40,704 bases of DNA from contig NZ_LADU01000017.1 in assembly GCF_000961795.1 (NCBI RefSeq), forward strand, positions 1 to 40,704. The letters run 5' to 3'. Shown piece by piece: positions 33,666 through 40,704 of this stretch. The notes under the pieces are model-generated. The model was not told where the DNA came from. It made no database searches and saw only the letters and a list, made by a program, of their open reading frames with translations. The stretch's first letter is position 1. Each line of letters starts with the position of its first letter. The translations under genes and the position numbers were made by a program. This stretch comes from Hyphomonas sp. BRH_c22. Lineage in GTDB: Bacteria; Pseudomonadota; Alphaproteobacteria; Caulobacterales; Hyphomonadaceae.

Positions 33666-34874
33666 TCAGGTTTCCGGATAGAGGCGCGGGAAGAGGATTT
33701 CCAATGCGTCGGCAGGGAAGCGGAGTGAGACCGGTCCTTTAGGTGTTTCCGAGGCCAGCAGGCCGGCATCGACGACATCTCCCAGGACACGCCGTGCCGT
33801 GCGCTCCGGCAGGCCGGTGATGCGAGGCGCGGCGCCTCGCTCAAATTCACCGCGGATCAGTGCCACTTCGAGGAGGAAGGCCGCTTCCGGTTTCAGGGTT
33901 TCAGAGCGCTCGATCAGACGCTTCAGACGCCCTGATAGATTGTCGAGATCGAAGAGCTCAGCCATGAAATCGATCTGGTCGAGGCAGACCTTCAGGAACC
34001 AGGCTGTGTATTCGGTCAGTGCCTTGAGAGACAGGTTACCTCTGCCGTCGAGATCTCCCTGCCTGGGGCTGTCGGCATAATCCATCATGCGCTTGTAGTC
34101 GGTGCGGCTTTCTAAGCCGCGCGCCAGTCCTCGGGAAATCGACCAAAGACCATGGGCGCCAATATCCGCCTTTGCGGCCATGGCGTGGCTCACCAGGCGG
34201 CTGACCCGGCCATTCCCGTCAGGGAAGGGGTGGATAAAGTTGAAGCGGTGGTGAGCGGTTGCCATCGAAAGAATGCGTGCAGCCTGACCCATACGTTCGA
34301 AAGCAAAGCGGCTTTCGAAATAGGCCATGAAGTCAGCTACGCGTTCGCTTGAGGGGGGTATGTGCCGACCGACCGAAACGTCGTGTTCTTTTTGGGATCG
34401 CCATTCACCCGGTGTCATGAGGAATTCGACATTGTCGCTCTTTATACGCAGCATCTCCTCTGGTGCGTCCTTATAGAACTCGCGGTGCAGCCAGAGAATG
34501 AAGTCTCTGGAGGCTGGTTCAGGCAGCTCGCCGGTGGACGCTAGATGGTCAACTTCCGCTTGGAGGCGTACATGAGCGGCCGCTTCGATCTGGAGGTTTC
34601 TTCGTCCTTCGTTTTCGTCGAAGTCACCGGCCAGCGCGCGTTCGATATCACGCGGCCGTGTGTCATGACCCTCAATCAGATTGCTGTAATACGTGTTCAT
34701 CAGGCGAACGAGAGAAGCGAGGTTTGCTGCTGTCAGAGGATGCAGTTTTGTACCCAGAACAGCTGACTTGGCGGCGACTTCTGCGATGAGATCTGCAATG
34801 GCTTCAGGTGTTTCCTCAAGCCTGGCCGGTTCGATCCGGCTTGGTGTTTCAAGGAGGTCGTTGGCCGAAGTCAA
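33666..34874 (-). CDS. Fic-domain protein (probable AMP transferase), class II
   Basis: A 402-residue Fic protein. The active-site loop [12 protein letters not shown] (215-226) matches HxFxDGNGRxxR, so nucleotide transfer to a protein hydroxyl (usually AMPylation) is expected. The N-terminal inhibitory motif S64NLIEG69 fits (S/T)xxxE(G/N), placing it in class II, where the same chain holds the inhibitory helix. A C-terminal winged-helix-like segment ([20 protein letters not shown]) suggests DNA binding or autoregulation. Targets are unknown. The frame begins with TTG at 34874 with no good ribosome site, so the true start is uncertain. Six TGGCCGA repeats lie at and upstream of the start. Confidence 0.88.
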   Translation of the reverse strand: MTSANDLLETPSRIEPARLEETPEAIADLIAEVAAKSAVLGTKLHPLTAANLASLVRLMNTYYSNLIEGHDTRPRDIERALAGDFDENEGRRNLQIEAAAHVRLQAEVDHLASTGELPEPASRDFILWLHREFYKDAPEEMLRIKSDNVEFLMTPGEWRSQKEHDVSVGRHIPPSSERVADFMAYFESRFAFERMGQAARILSMATAHHRFNFIHPFPDGNGRVSRLVSHAMAAKADIGAHGLWSISRGLARGLESRTDYKRMMDYADSPRQGDLDGRGNLSLKALTEYTAWFLKVCLDQIDFMAELFDLDNLSGRLKRLIERSETLKPEAAFLLEVALIRGEFERGAAPRITGLPERTARRVLGDVVDAGLLASETPKGPVSLRFPADALEILFPRLYPET

Positions 34875-35058
34875 AACAGAGAAAACCTATAAAAATTAGC
34901 AAGTTGCGTGAGGTGCGCGGGGATGTTGGCCGATGCCGTGGCCGATCTTAACTTGAGTTGGCGCTGCAGCGCAATGGCCGATGTTGTAAACATTTAGAGG
35001 CTTGATTATATTGTGAAAATAATCCATAAAACGAAAGCTTGGCCGAAAGTCTGGCCGA
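34862..35058. repeat. Six TGGCCGA repeats upstream of fic
   Basis: TGGCCGA occurs at 34862, 34927, 34939, 34975, 35040 and 35052, all in the same orientation. The first three and the last three have the same internal spacing (65 then 12 bp), and the two sets are exactly 113 bp apart. The close pairs share the form TGGCCGA-N5-TGGCCGATCTT. This looks like an operator or iteron array. Confidence 0.55.
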
Positions 35059-35123
35059 TCTTTCACGACCGCCAACGCCTCGATCCGCGGCCGAACTCTC
35101 CTTAGTCACCAACGTTCAATCCG

Positions 35124-35161
35124 ACATCCTTTAATAAGGCCCGCGGCTTATTAAAGGATGT
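35124..35161. repeat. Perfect 15-bp inverted repeat
   Basis: ACATCCTTTAATAAG (35124-35138) and CTTATTAAAGGATGT (35147-35161) are perfect complements around GCCCGCGG. No T-run follows on either strand. It sits between the Fic promoter region and the IS3 remnant. It may be a regulatory hairpin, the end of a mobile sequence, or a REP-like element. Confidence 0.55.
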
Positions 35162-35204
35162 ATGCTGTGCTTGCTTGGAAAGTGCATTTGCCATCGTGTC
35201 AGTA

Positions 35205-35580
35205 GGCCCCATAACCGTACCGGACGAACCGTTCTGCCAGACGTATGATCGCCGACATCAGGGCGTCCTCATCATCTCGCCGGATGGGTTACTTGCGGTG
35301 GGTCGAGCGGTGCTGGCCGATCACACGGCAAGCCCGGCGTTCGGAGACGCCAGCTCTTCCAGCACGTGATCGACTGCAGCACGACGCCGCGAAGAGCTTA
35401 GAACTTTGGCTGCGCCTGTCTGCGGCACCCCGTACGACTGCCTGAAGGGTCTGGTTGTCCAGCGTTCATGCGCTTGGCTTGGTCGACCTGCAGGCCGCCA
35501 TACTCTTTGCGCCAGCGGTAGTAGGTCTGTTTGGTCACACCGACGGCTCGCGCCGCCAAAGCTGCAGTTTCACCGCCTCG
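35205..35580 (-). pseudogene. IS3-family OrfA/OrfB remnant, copy in element B
   Basis: The minus strand shows OrfA (GGETAALAARAVGVTKQTYY, RWRKEYGGLQVDQAKRM) with the same internal deletion as at 24459, then OrfB start (SRRRAAVDHVLEEL, GVSERRACRVIGQHRSTHRK, and in part RDDEDALMSAIIRLAERFVR, YGYGAY) and a stop. The first OrfA codons and most of OrfB are gone. About 265 bp are nearly identical to the copy in element A. Confidence 0.7.
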
Positions 35581-35643
35581 AGGCGCCTGGGTTTTCGCGT
35601 GATCGCCAGCAGATGCTGCAGTCGAGCAGGCGCTAACCATGCC

Positions 35644-36885
35644 TCACGCCCAGAGTTGGCTGACCGGCATGGCGAACAGCCGATCTCCGATACGCTGAAT
35701 TCGGTCGCCATCATGCAGGATGATTCCGCAGGCAAACGCCTTGCCCGCCGCTTCCTGCAGGCGTTTCAGGCCGCGCGTGTCCTCCGTCTTCACGGTGGCT
35801 GCTGCCTTGACCTCGATTCCAACAAGGCGCCGTCCGCGCTCGAGCACGAAATCAACCTCGACCTTGTCCTTGTCCCTATAGTGGCTGATCAGAGCCGGGT
35901 CGGACGAAAGCGCTGACTGTTTCTCAAGCTCTGAATAGACGAAGCCTTCCAGCAGAGTTCCGAGCCTGTTTCGGTCAGACTGAATGTCGCCCTTTCCGAC
36001 CCGTCGCAGCGCCGCAAGAAGACCCGTGTCGAGGAAGTGGAGCTTAGGCGTTTTGACAAGGCGCTTGAGGTCATTGCGGTGCCATGCGCGCACACGTCGA
36101 AGAATGAACATCTGTTCCAGCAAGGTCAGCCAGCGATCAATCGTCTTGCTGTCAACGCCGAGGGGCGAGGCCAGAGCCGACAGATTGAGCAGTCCTCCCG
36201 AAGACAGAGCGGCATGATCGAGCAGTCTTGAAAGTTCGTCCGTCTTTGACACCGATGAAATCTCCGAGACATCGCGTGTTGTGAGGGCGCGGGCATAGGC
36301 GCGCAGCCAGGTCTGGCGGCGCTGCGGATCGGTCCGCGCCAGAGCTTCCGGATAACCGCCCGCGAGAATGCGCAGGACGAGGTCGGGCGTGCGCCCGGTT
36401 TCCATAAGGGCGGGGAAATCTGCCTCGAAGGCCTTGTCGAGAAAGGCCGAGAGATTCTGCTGCGCAATCTCTGACTGGCTGAAGGGAAGGAGTTCGATTG
36501 TCTCCACACGGCCAGCAAGGGAATCCGGCGAGATCGTGCCCTTGAAGAGATCGACCGAGCCCGTGATCAGGAAGCGACCTGGACGAGGGTCTTCATCGAC
36601 AGATCGCTTGAGCGCCAGAATAAGCCCGGGCGCGCGCTGCACTTCATCAATCACGGCATGGTCGAGGCCGCGCATGAAACCGCCCGGATCCTCATTCGCA
36701 AACTGCCGGAATTGTTCGTCATCAAGCGTTACGAAACTCATCTTCCTGTCGGCGGCGATTTTGCGCGCCAGCGTTGTCTTGCCCGACTGGCGCGGGCCCA
36801 CCAGTGCAACGATGCGCGTATCGCTGAGGGCGCCCAGCACGCACGGCTCGGCATGGCGCGCCTTGGCTTTTGACTTTACTTGCAT
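35644..36885 (-). CDS. AAA-type ATPase with DUF4143 domain, 5' end fused to IS3 debris
   Basis: A P-loop ATPase of the family with an AAA_14 domain and a C-terminal DUF4143 nuclease-like domain. Seen are Walker A GPRQSGKTT, VTLDDEQFRQFANEDPGGFM, Walker B HAVIDEVQR, and the sensor LITGSVDL. Later come SETGRTPDLVLRILAGGYPEA-like sequence, RDVSEI, LDTGLLAALRRVG, LLEGFVYSELEKQ, and DFVLERGRRLVGIEVKAAAT, whose D-(EVK) pattern is nuclease-like. Its role is unknown; members are common in genomic islands. The usual N-terminus is missing: codons before AEPCVLGALSDTRIVALVG come from the reversed IS3 3' end. ATG 36885 and GTG 36960 both lie in IS sequence, so translation may start there or the gene may be poorly expressed. 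Confidence 0.78.
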   Translation of the reverse strand: MQVKSKAKARHAEPCVLGALSDTRIVALVGPRQSGKTTLARKIAADRKMSFVTLDDEQFRQFANEDPGGFMRGLDHAVIDEVQRAPGLILALKRSVDEDPRPGRFLITGSVDLFKGTISPDSLAGRVETIELLPFSQSEIAQQNLSAFLDKAFEADFPALMETGRTPDLVLRILAGGYPEALARTDPQRRQTWLRAYARALTTRDVSEISSVSKTDELSRLLDHAALSSGGLLNLSALASPLGVDSKTIDRWLTLLEQMFILRRVRAWHRNDLKRLVKTPKLHFLDTGLLAALRRVGKGDIQSDRNRLGTLLEGFVYSELEKQSALSSDPALISHYRDKDKVEVDFVLERGRRLVGIEVKAAATVKTEDTRGLKRLQEAAGKAFACGIILHDGDRIQRIGDRLFAMPVSQLWA

Positions 36886-37054
36886 GGCCTGCCGTCCAAT
36901 TCGGAGCGCAGCTCCGTCTGATTCGGAATTAGAGTGCGTCTGATTCGGAATGCAAGTCACTCTGTGCGGAACTTCGATAGCGAACGAGCCGGGCTGAGAT
37001 CACAGACTGTGATTTCCAGACCGTGACAAACTCACCGGGCGCAGCTCACGGTTT
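36850..37054 (+). repeat. IS3 3' end repeat, copy in element B
   Basis: Nearly identical to 24273-24454, but about 23 bp longer because GTCTGATTCGGAAT occurs twice in a row. It supplies the first codons of the ATPase frame on the minus strand. From 37055 to 37237 nothing is recognised. Confidence 0.75.
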
Positions 37055-37237
37055 AGCACGCTGGCGCGATCAATCCGGAGGCGACACGCCGGCCTGGGCT
37101 ACGAATTTGCAGGCGCTCGCAAGGATAGTTAGATCCAGATCTAAGCTGGGCGAGCGCCTCGCACACGAGCGAGCAGTCGGGAGGCTTGCCAAAACCAAGG
37201 TGCTCAGCCTGAGTTTAGTTTGATTTTTGACTCAGAA

Positions 37238-37375
37238 CCTCACTATGGCTGAGTAAAAGGACAACGAATTAAACTTACGGGGACTGGAAAAGTTAGTAGA
37301 CTCTATGCGTGACTGGACAAAAATGATTAAAAACAGTTCATTAGGATACCGCGTGAGCACGGCGCCGATGATGGA
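37238..37375 (+). repeat. Right end of element B, with attR core
   Basis: The 138-bp partner of 33082-33219: CTCACTATGGCTGAG, AAAAGTTAGTAGACTC, TGCGTGACTGGACAAAAA, then the dusA start region and the core GCGCCGATGATGGA (37362-37375). It supplies a new start and N-terminus to dusA. Confidence 0.8.
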
Positions 37376-38327
37376 CTGGACCGACGCGCATTGCCGCGCC
37401 TTCCATCGCTGCCTGACGAAAAGCGCACTGCTCTATACCGAAATGGTCACCGCCGACGCGATCATTCACGGCAATCAGGAACGCCTCCTCTGGCAGGCCC
37501 CCGGCCTGTCGCCGGTTGCGCTCCAGCTGGGCGGGTCCGATCCGGCCAAGCTGGCCAGCGCCGCGAAGATCGGCGCGGAATGGAACTATGAGGAAATCAA
37601 TCTGAACTGCGGCTGCCCGTCATCGCGCGTCCAGTCTGGCGCGTTCGGCGCATGCCTGATGGCCGAGCCGTACCTGGTCGCCGATTGCGTCGCCGCCATG
37701 CGTGACGCCGTAGACGTGCCGGTGACCGTGAAATGCCGCATCGCCATTGACGACCTGCCGGCCCGCGAAACCCTGTTCACCTTCATTGACACAGTCTCCG
37801 CCGCCGGCTGCACCCATTTCACCGTCCACGCGCGCAAGGCCTGGCTGAAGGGCCTCAGCCCGAAGGAAAACCGCGAGGTGCCGCCTCTCGACTACGCCCT
37901 CGTCGCTGCGCTCAAGGCCGAGCGCCCGCACCTCTCCATCACGCTGAATGGCGGCATCACCACGATGGAGGAATGCCGCGACCACCTCAAAGTGTTCGAT
38001 GGCGTCATGCTCGGCCGCGCCGCCTACCAGGATCCGTCCCTGCTCGGGGAGGTTGACGCGGCCCTCGGCGGGAAAGGGGCACAGATCGTCTCGGCCCATG
38101 ACGCCATCCGCGCCTACCGGCCCTATATGGCAGACCAGCTCGCGCGCGGCACGGGCCTGCACGCCATGACGCGCCACATGCTGGGCCTGTTCAATGGCCA
38201 GCCCGGCGCCCGCGCCTGGCGCCGCGTCCTGTCTGAGTGCGCACCCAGGCCCGGCGCCGGGCTCGACGTGCTCGACGCCGCCCTGGAGGCGATTACACAG
38301 CACACGGCCGATACCGCCAGCGCCTGA
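37323..38327 (+). CDS. dusA: tRNA-dihydrouridine(20/20a) synthase DusA
   Basis: A 334-residue FMN-dependent tRNA-dihydrouridine synthase that reduces uridine in the D-loop. Seen are APMMDWTDAHCRAFHR, VALQLGGSDP, EINLNCGCPSSRVQSGAFGA (catalytic Cys in GACLM), VTVKCRIAIDD, FTVHARKAWLKGLSPKENRE and NGGITT, all typical of DusA. ATG 37323 is chosen over ATG 37305, because the twin right end at 33.1 kb has a length change between the two positions that keeps only the MIKNSSLGYRVSTAP frame. The first 16 or so codons are supplied by element B; the original ones are at 21533. The gene looks intact and probably functional. Confidence 0.93.
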   Translation: MIKNSSLGYRVSTAPMMDWTDAHCRAFHRCLTKSALLYTEMVTADAIIHGNQERLLWQAPGLSPVALQLGGSDPAKLASAAKIGAEWNYEEINLNCGCPSSRVQSGAFGACLMAEPYLVADCVAAMRDAVDVPVTVKCRIAIDDLPARETLFTFIDTVSAAGCTHFTVHARKAWLKGLSPKENREVPPLDYALVAALKAERPHLSITLNGGITTMEECRDHLKVFDGVMLGRAAYQDPSLLGEVDAALGGKGAQIVSAHDAIRAYRPYMADQLARGTGLHAMTRHMLGLFNGQPGARAWRRVLSECAPRPGAGLDVLDAALEAITQHTADTASA

Positions 38328-38812
38328 TCCGCCTTTCCCCCACCTGTCGCGCCGCAACCTGCAGCGCCCCCGGCAAAAGCGCGCGTCTCTCTCCGCCCCC
38401 GGCGCATTGCGCCTATACTGCCCCTGTCGCCGGCTCCCCCGGCGGCAGGTCCGGGGCATTTTACCTGCCCCACGCGGATGGGAGGTCGGCCAGCTGTGCA
38501 CGGTAGGGCGCCATACCATCCATCCCTGAACTGAACGACCAGCCTTGCCCCAAGCGGCCCCGCCGCCCATCCGCAAGGACCTTGAAGCGACACGAAACCG
38601 GAAGGGCAGGGCCCTGTCAGGGAGTTGGCGCTGGGGTTTTGGGGGAGAGGGACGAAGAACAGCGTCGAAGAAGCATTCGGGTCTTTGCTCAACGCTCCGA
38701 GTTGGGGCAAGGACCACATTCGGTCCGCCTGAGTCCAACCGCCGGGATTGGCCCGCAATCGCCGCCCCGCTCCCGACCATCGCCTTCGTCAATGCGTTGA
38801 CGACCCTGGGTT
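38328..38812. other. Intergenic interval with hairpins
   Basis: A 485-bp stretch with no convincing gene. It has a -10-like TATACT (38414), followed by inverted repeats CGCCGG/CCGGCG (38428-38444) and GGCAGGT/ACCTGCC (38444-38469), and further on CGTCAATGCGTTGACG near 38790. A structured RNA is possible, but I could not fit it to 6S, SRP or RNase P RNA. Confidence 0.4.
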
Positions 38813-39907
38813 TTAGCCGCCGATCGGCGCGTCTTCCTCCACCTCGGAGGCCAGCTGAGCGGGCTGGCCATCGTCGGATAGCATGATGGCGATCCACCGG
38901 GTACGTTTGAATTCACCCATAACCACCATTGCCGTAACGGTGAGCGGCGTTGACAGAAAGGCGCCCACCGGGCCGAGCAGCATGCTCCACAATGCGAGGG
39001 CGAGCAGGACCACGATGGGATCGATATTCAGGCTCCGGCTCTGCATACGCGGCTGCACGGCGTAGCCGATGACGATCTGGATGGTTTGCAGGCTGGCGAG
39101 CACGAGAAGCGGGGTCGTAACCCCCCCCGATTCAGCAAGGCTGAAAAGAGCAGGCGCGAAAACACCCACAGTTCCCCCCACGATCGGCACGTAACTGGCA
39201 ATGAAAATCAGGAAAGCCCAGAAGATGGGTTGCGGAACGCCCAATGCCCACAAGGCCAGCCATGACAGGACGCCAATCATGACGCCCGTTGCGGTCTGGA
39301 TCCATATATAGCTGGCGACCGCGTCTCGAATGGCATCGAATACATGCTCCGTCTCCTTCTGCTCCCCCTGCTCGTCTGTGAGCGCCGACAGCTTGCGGGA
39401 GAACGAGCGCCGTGACGCCAGCATGAAGCCAAGATAGATAAGCGCGAAGCCAGTCGCGGAAACGGCCGACCGTAGCCAGCCTGCAACAAAACTGACAATG
39501 CCCGGAATGTTCACGTCGCTGGTCAGGCGTTCGAGGCTGGCCGGAATCGTCACGCCGAAGGCGCTTTGAACGGCGCTCGCCACTTCGCCGAGGCGGCGCG
39601 CATATGTCTCCGCGTCGCTGAACAGGAGTTCGATATTGGTAAACGTCACCCAGATTATGGCGGCGAAAAATCCAAGGATGACCGCCACCGAAATGCTGAC
39701 GGAAAGATAGTGCGGCATACCGGGAATCGTGCGGCGGATGAGCCGTGACGGGCCATCGATGACAATGAGCAGGAACACGGCCATCAGGAACGGCGCGACG
39801 ATCCCGCGAAGCAGGTAAAGCGACACCGCCACCAGGATCGTGGCCATGACGATCGCGGCGACGCTGCTGCCGCCTCCTGGTTTGGATGTGTCCTGCATGT
39901 CTACCAT
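38813..39907 (-). CDS. AI-2E family transporter (PerM/YdiK-like permease)
   Basis: A 364-residue membrane protein of the AI-2E transporter superfamily. It has two N-terminal helices (AAIVMATILVAVSLYLLRGI, VAPFLMAVFLLIVIDG), a long soluble middle (FSDAETYARRLGEVASAVQS), and the conserved C-terminal helices WALGVPQPIFWAFLIFIASY, VPIVGGTVGVFAPALFS and LDPIVVLLALALWSMLLGPV-like. Members include exporters of autoinducer-2 and Na+/H+ antiporters, so the substrate cannot be given. The frame is open to 40141, but the N-terminal 78 residues look non-coding. ATG 39907 has GAGGG upstream; ATG 39898 is an alternative. Confidence 0.85.
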   Translation of the reverse strand: MVDMQDTSKPGGGSSVAAIVMATILVAVSLYLLRGIVAPFLMAVFLLIVIDGPSRLIRRTIPGMPHYLSVSISVAVILGFFAAIIWVTFTNIELLFSDAETYARRLGEVASAVQSAFGVTIPASLERLTSDVNIPGIVSFVAGWLRSAVSATGFALIYLGFMLASRRSFSRKLSALTDEQGEQKETEHVFDAIRDAVASYIWIQTATGVMIGVLSWLALWALGVPQPIFWAFLIFIASYVPIVGGTVGVFAPALFSLAESGGVTTPLLVLASLQTIQIVIGYAVQPRMQSRSLNIDPIVVLLALALWSMLLGPVGAFLSTPLTVTAMVVMGEFKRTRWIAIMLSDDGQPAQLASEVEEDAPIGG

Positions 39908-40215
39908 AATTTTTCGGCCCTCATTCGCGGACACCAGTGGGGGACCCGTCACCGTGGTAACACGCAACACCCCAATCAGGTTGCGCGTGGATTTCCACTT
40001 TCCGCCTGTCTTGTATGGGAGATTACCCAGCCCGCGCGGGTCTGCGTGCAGCAGAGCGATGCTACGCATAACAGTATGCTGCATTGCGGCCTTCAGCCTT
40101 GATGCACCCTGAAATACTTTTGACCCGGAATCAGGTGTCACCTTCCCCGCGAATTTGTTCTTTCTTTGTTCGATGGCCTGTCTTAAGGGTTTTCCCGCTG
40201 ACGCGGAAAGCTGGG
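39908..40215. other. Divergent intergenic region
   Basis: Lies between the permease and the yifB remnant, which point away from each other. It should hold the permease promoter. I see no gene and no repeat that I would defend. Confidence 0.4.
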
Positions 40216-40704
40216 ATGGTTTGCCGGATCACGAGATGCGTTCGAGGGCGTTGAGGCCCAGCCTGTCGACGTGCAGGTGCAGCTCACCGGTGGGCAGCCG
40301 AATTTCTAAATCGTGGGTCTCGGCGACAAGGCCGTGGCCGAAAGCCGCAAGCGGGTACGCGCCGCCTTTGCCGCCCTCGGCCTCGCCATGCCGCCCAAGC
40401 ACGTCATCGTGAACATTGCCCCCGCTGACCTGCCCAAGGAGGGCCGTCATTACCTTCTGGCCATTGCCCTCACCATCATGGGCGTTATCCCGGCCGACCT
40501 TCTGGAAGGCCACGCCGCATTGGCGGCCGAGGCGACGGACCTGAAGCTGATCTGGCCGGCGCCCTGCGGTGCGGAAGCGGCCTGGGCCGGGGCAGCGTCC
40601 TCGCAGCGCCGAGCCTGATTGCCCTCATCAACTATTTCTCCGGGCGGGCCGTCATTGGCGCGCCGCCGCCGGGCACACTGGCAGAGCCGCCCGCCGGGCC
40701 GGAC
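40216..40704 (+). pseudogene. YifB/ComM-like Mg-chelatase family protein, decayed and cut by the window end
   Basis: The sequence encodes the N-terminal part of the YifB/ComM AAA ATPase in broken frames. MVCRIT from ATG 40216 is followed after a shift by AFEGVEAQPVDVQVQLTGGQ and PNF, then a stop codon (TAA at 40306-40308) in place of a residue. IVGLGDKAVAESRKRVRAAF, MPPKHVIVNIAPADLPKEGR and GVIPADLLEGHAAL follow, with several codons missing against the family. After AWAG another shift leads to SVLAAPSLIALINYFSGRAV. At least two frameshifts, one nonsense codon and two small deletions make a functional protein unlikely. ComM proteins assist branch migration in transformation. The gene continues past the window. 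Confidence 0.75.

Noticed and set aside
37023..37223. A 66-codon plus-strand gene at the right end of element B
   Set aside because: The first part is IS3 debris and the rest has no recognisable content or ribosome site.
38414..38590. 6S or SRP RNA gene
   Set aside because: A -10-like box and two hairpins are present, but I could not fold the sequence into either RNA's conserved shape, and no clear terminator follows.
37620..38897. A 425-codon minus-strand open frame
   Set aside because: It is opposite dusA and runs into the non-coding interval; no motif and no ribosome site.

Overview
The window looks like chromosome from a GC-rich marine-type alphaproteobacterium, most likely Hyphomonadaceae/Caulobacterales. 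This is inferred from a CpdR-type receiver protein, a PraR/PhrR-like HTH regulator, two large TonB-dependent receptors and several acyl-CoA/crotonase genes. No taxonomic search was possible.

Left chromosomal part (1-21.5 kb). It holds a TraB/GumN lipoprotein, a divergent acyltransferase/LytTR pair, a PRC-barrel protein with a strong terminator, and a leftward praR-like/hisN-like pair. A well-formed intrinsic terminator on the plus strand has no gene in front of it and closes a candidate small RNA (about 5119-5196). Next come an N-formylglutamate amidohydrolase, cpdR and tRNA-Val(GAC). Two catabolic blocks follow. One has a Tat-exported dienelactone hydrolase, a LuxR-type regulator without luxI, an acyl-CoA dehydrogenase and a TonB receptor. 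The other is a tight leftward five-gene operon (MpaB-like DUF2236, acyl-CoA dehydrogenase, GST, nitronate monooxygenase, crotonase). A pantothenate-kinase-like gene and a carbohydrate-type TonB receptor with a LacI-type operator over its start region end this part.

Island part (21.57-37.37 kb). Two genomic elements sit in tandem in the 5' end of dusA. Three copies of the core (21566, 33206, 37362), a repeated left end (21566 and 33206) and a repeated 138-bp right end (33082 and 37238) mark them. The original dusA start is stranded at 21533, and the working dusA at 37323 uses a 5' end supplied by the element. Element A (about 11.6 kb) carries a DUF2285 protein, hipBA with four evenly spaced operators, IS3 debris, and a TetR-controlled cassette: SDR, small membrane protein, HLD-III-like haloalkane dehalogenase, MFS transporter, exported cysteine hydrolase and membrane protein, plus an outer-membrane porin and a second isochorismatase-like gene. 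Element B (about 4.2 kb) carries a broken NAD(P)-binding gene, a Fic protein with six TGGCCGA repeats upstream, and a DUF4143 ATPase whose front end is fused to IS3 debris. I see no integrase in either element.

Right chromosomal part (37.4-40.7 kb). This has dusA, an uncoded interval with hairpins, an AI-2E-family permease and a decayed yifB/comM that runs off the window.
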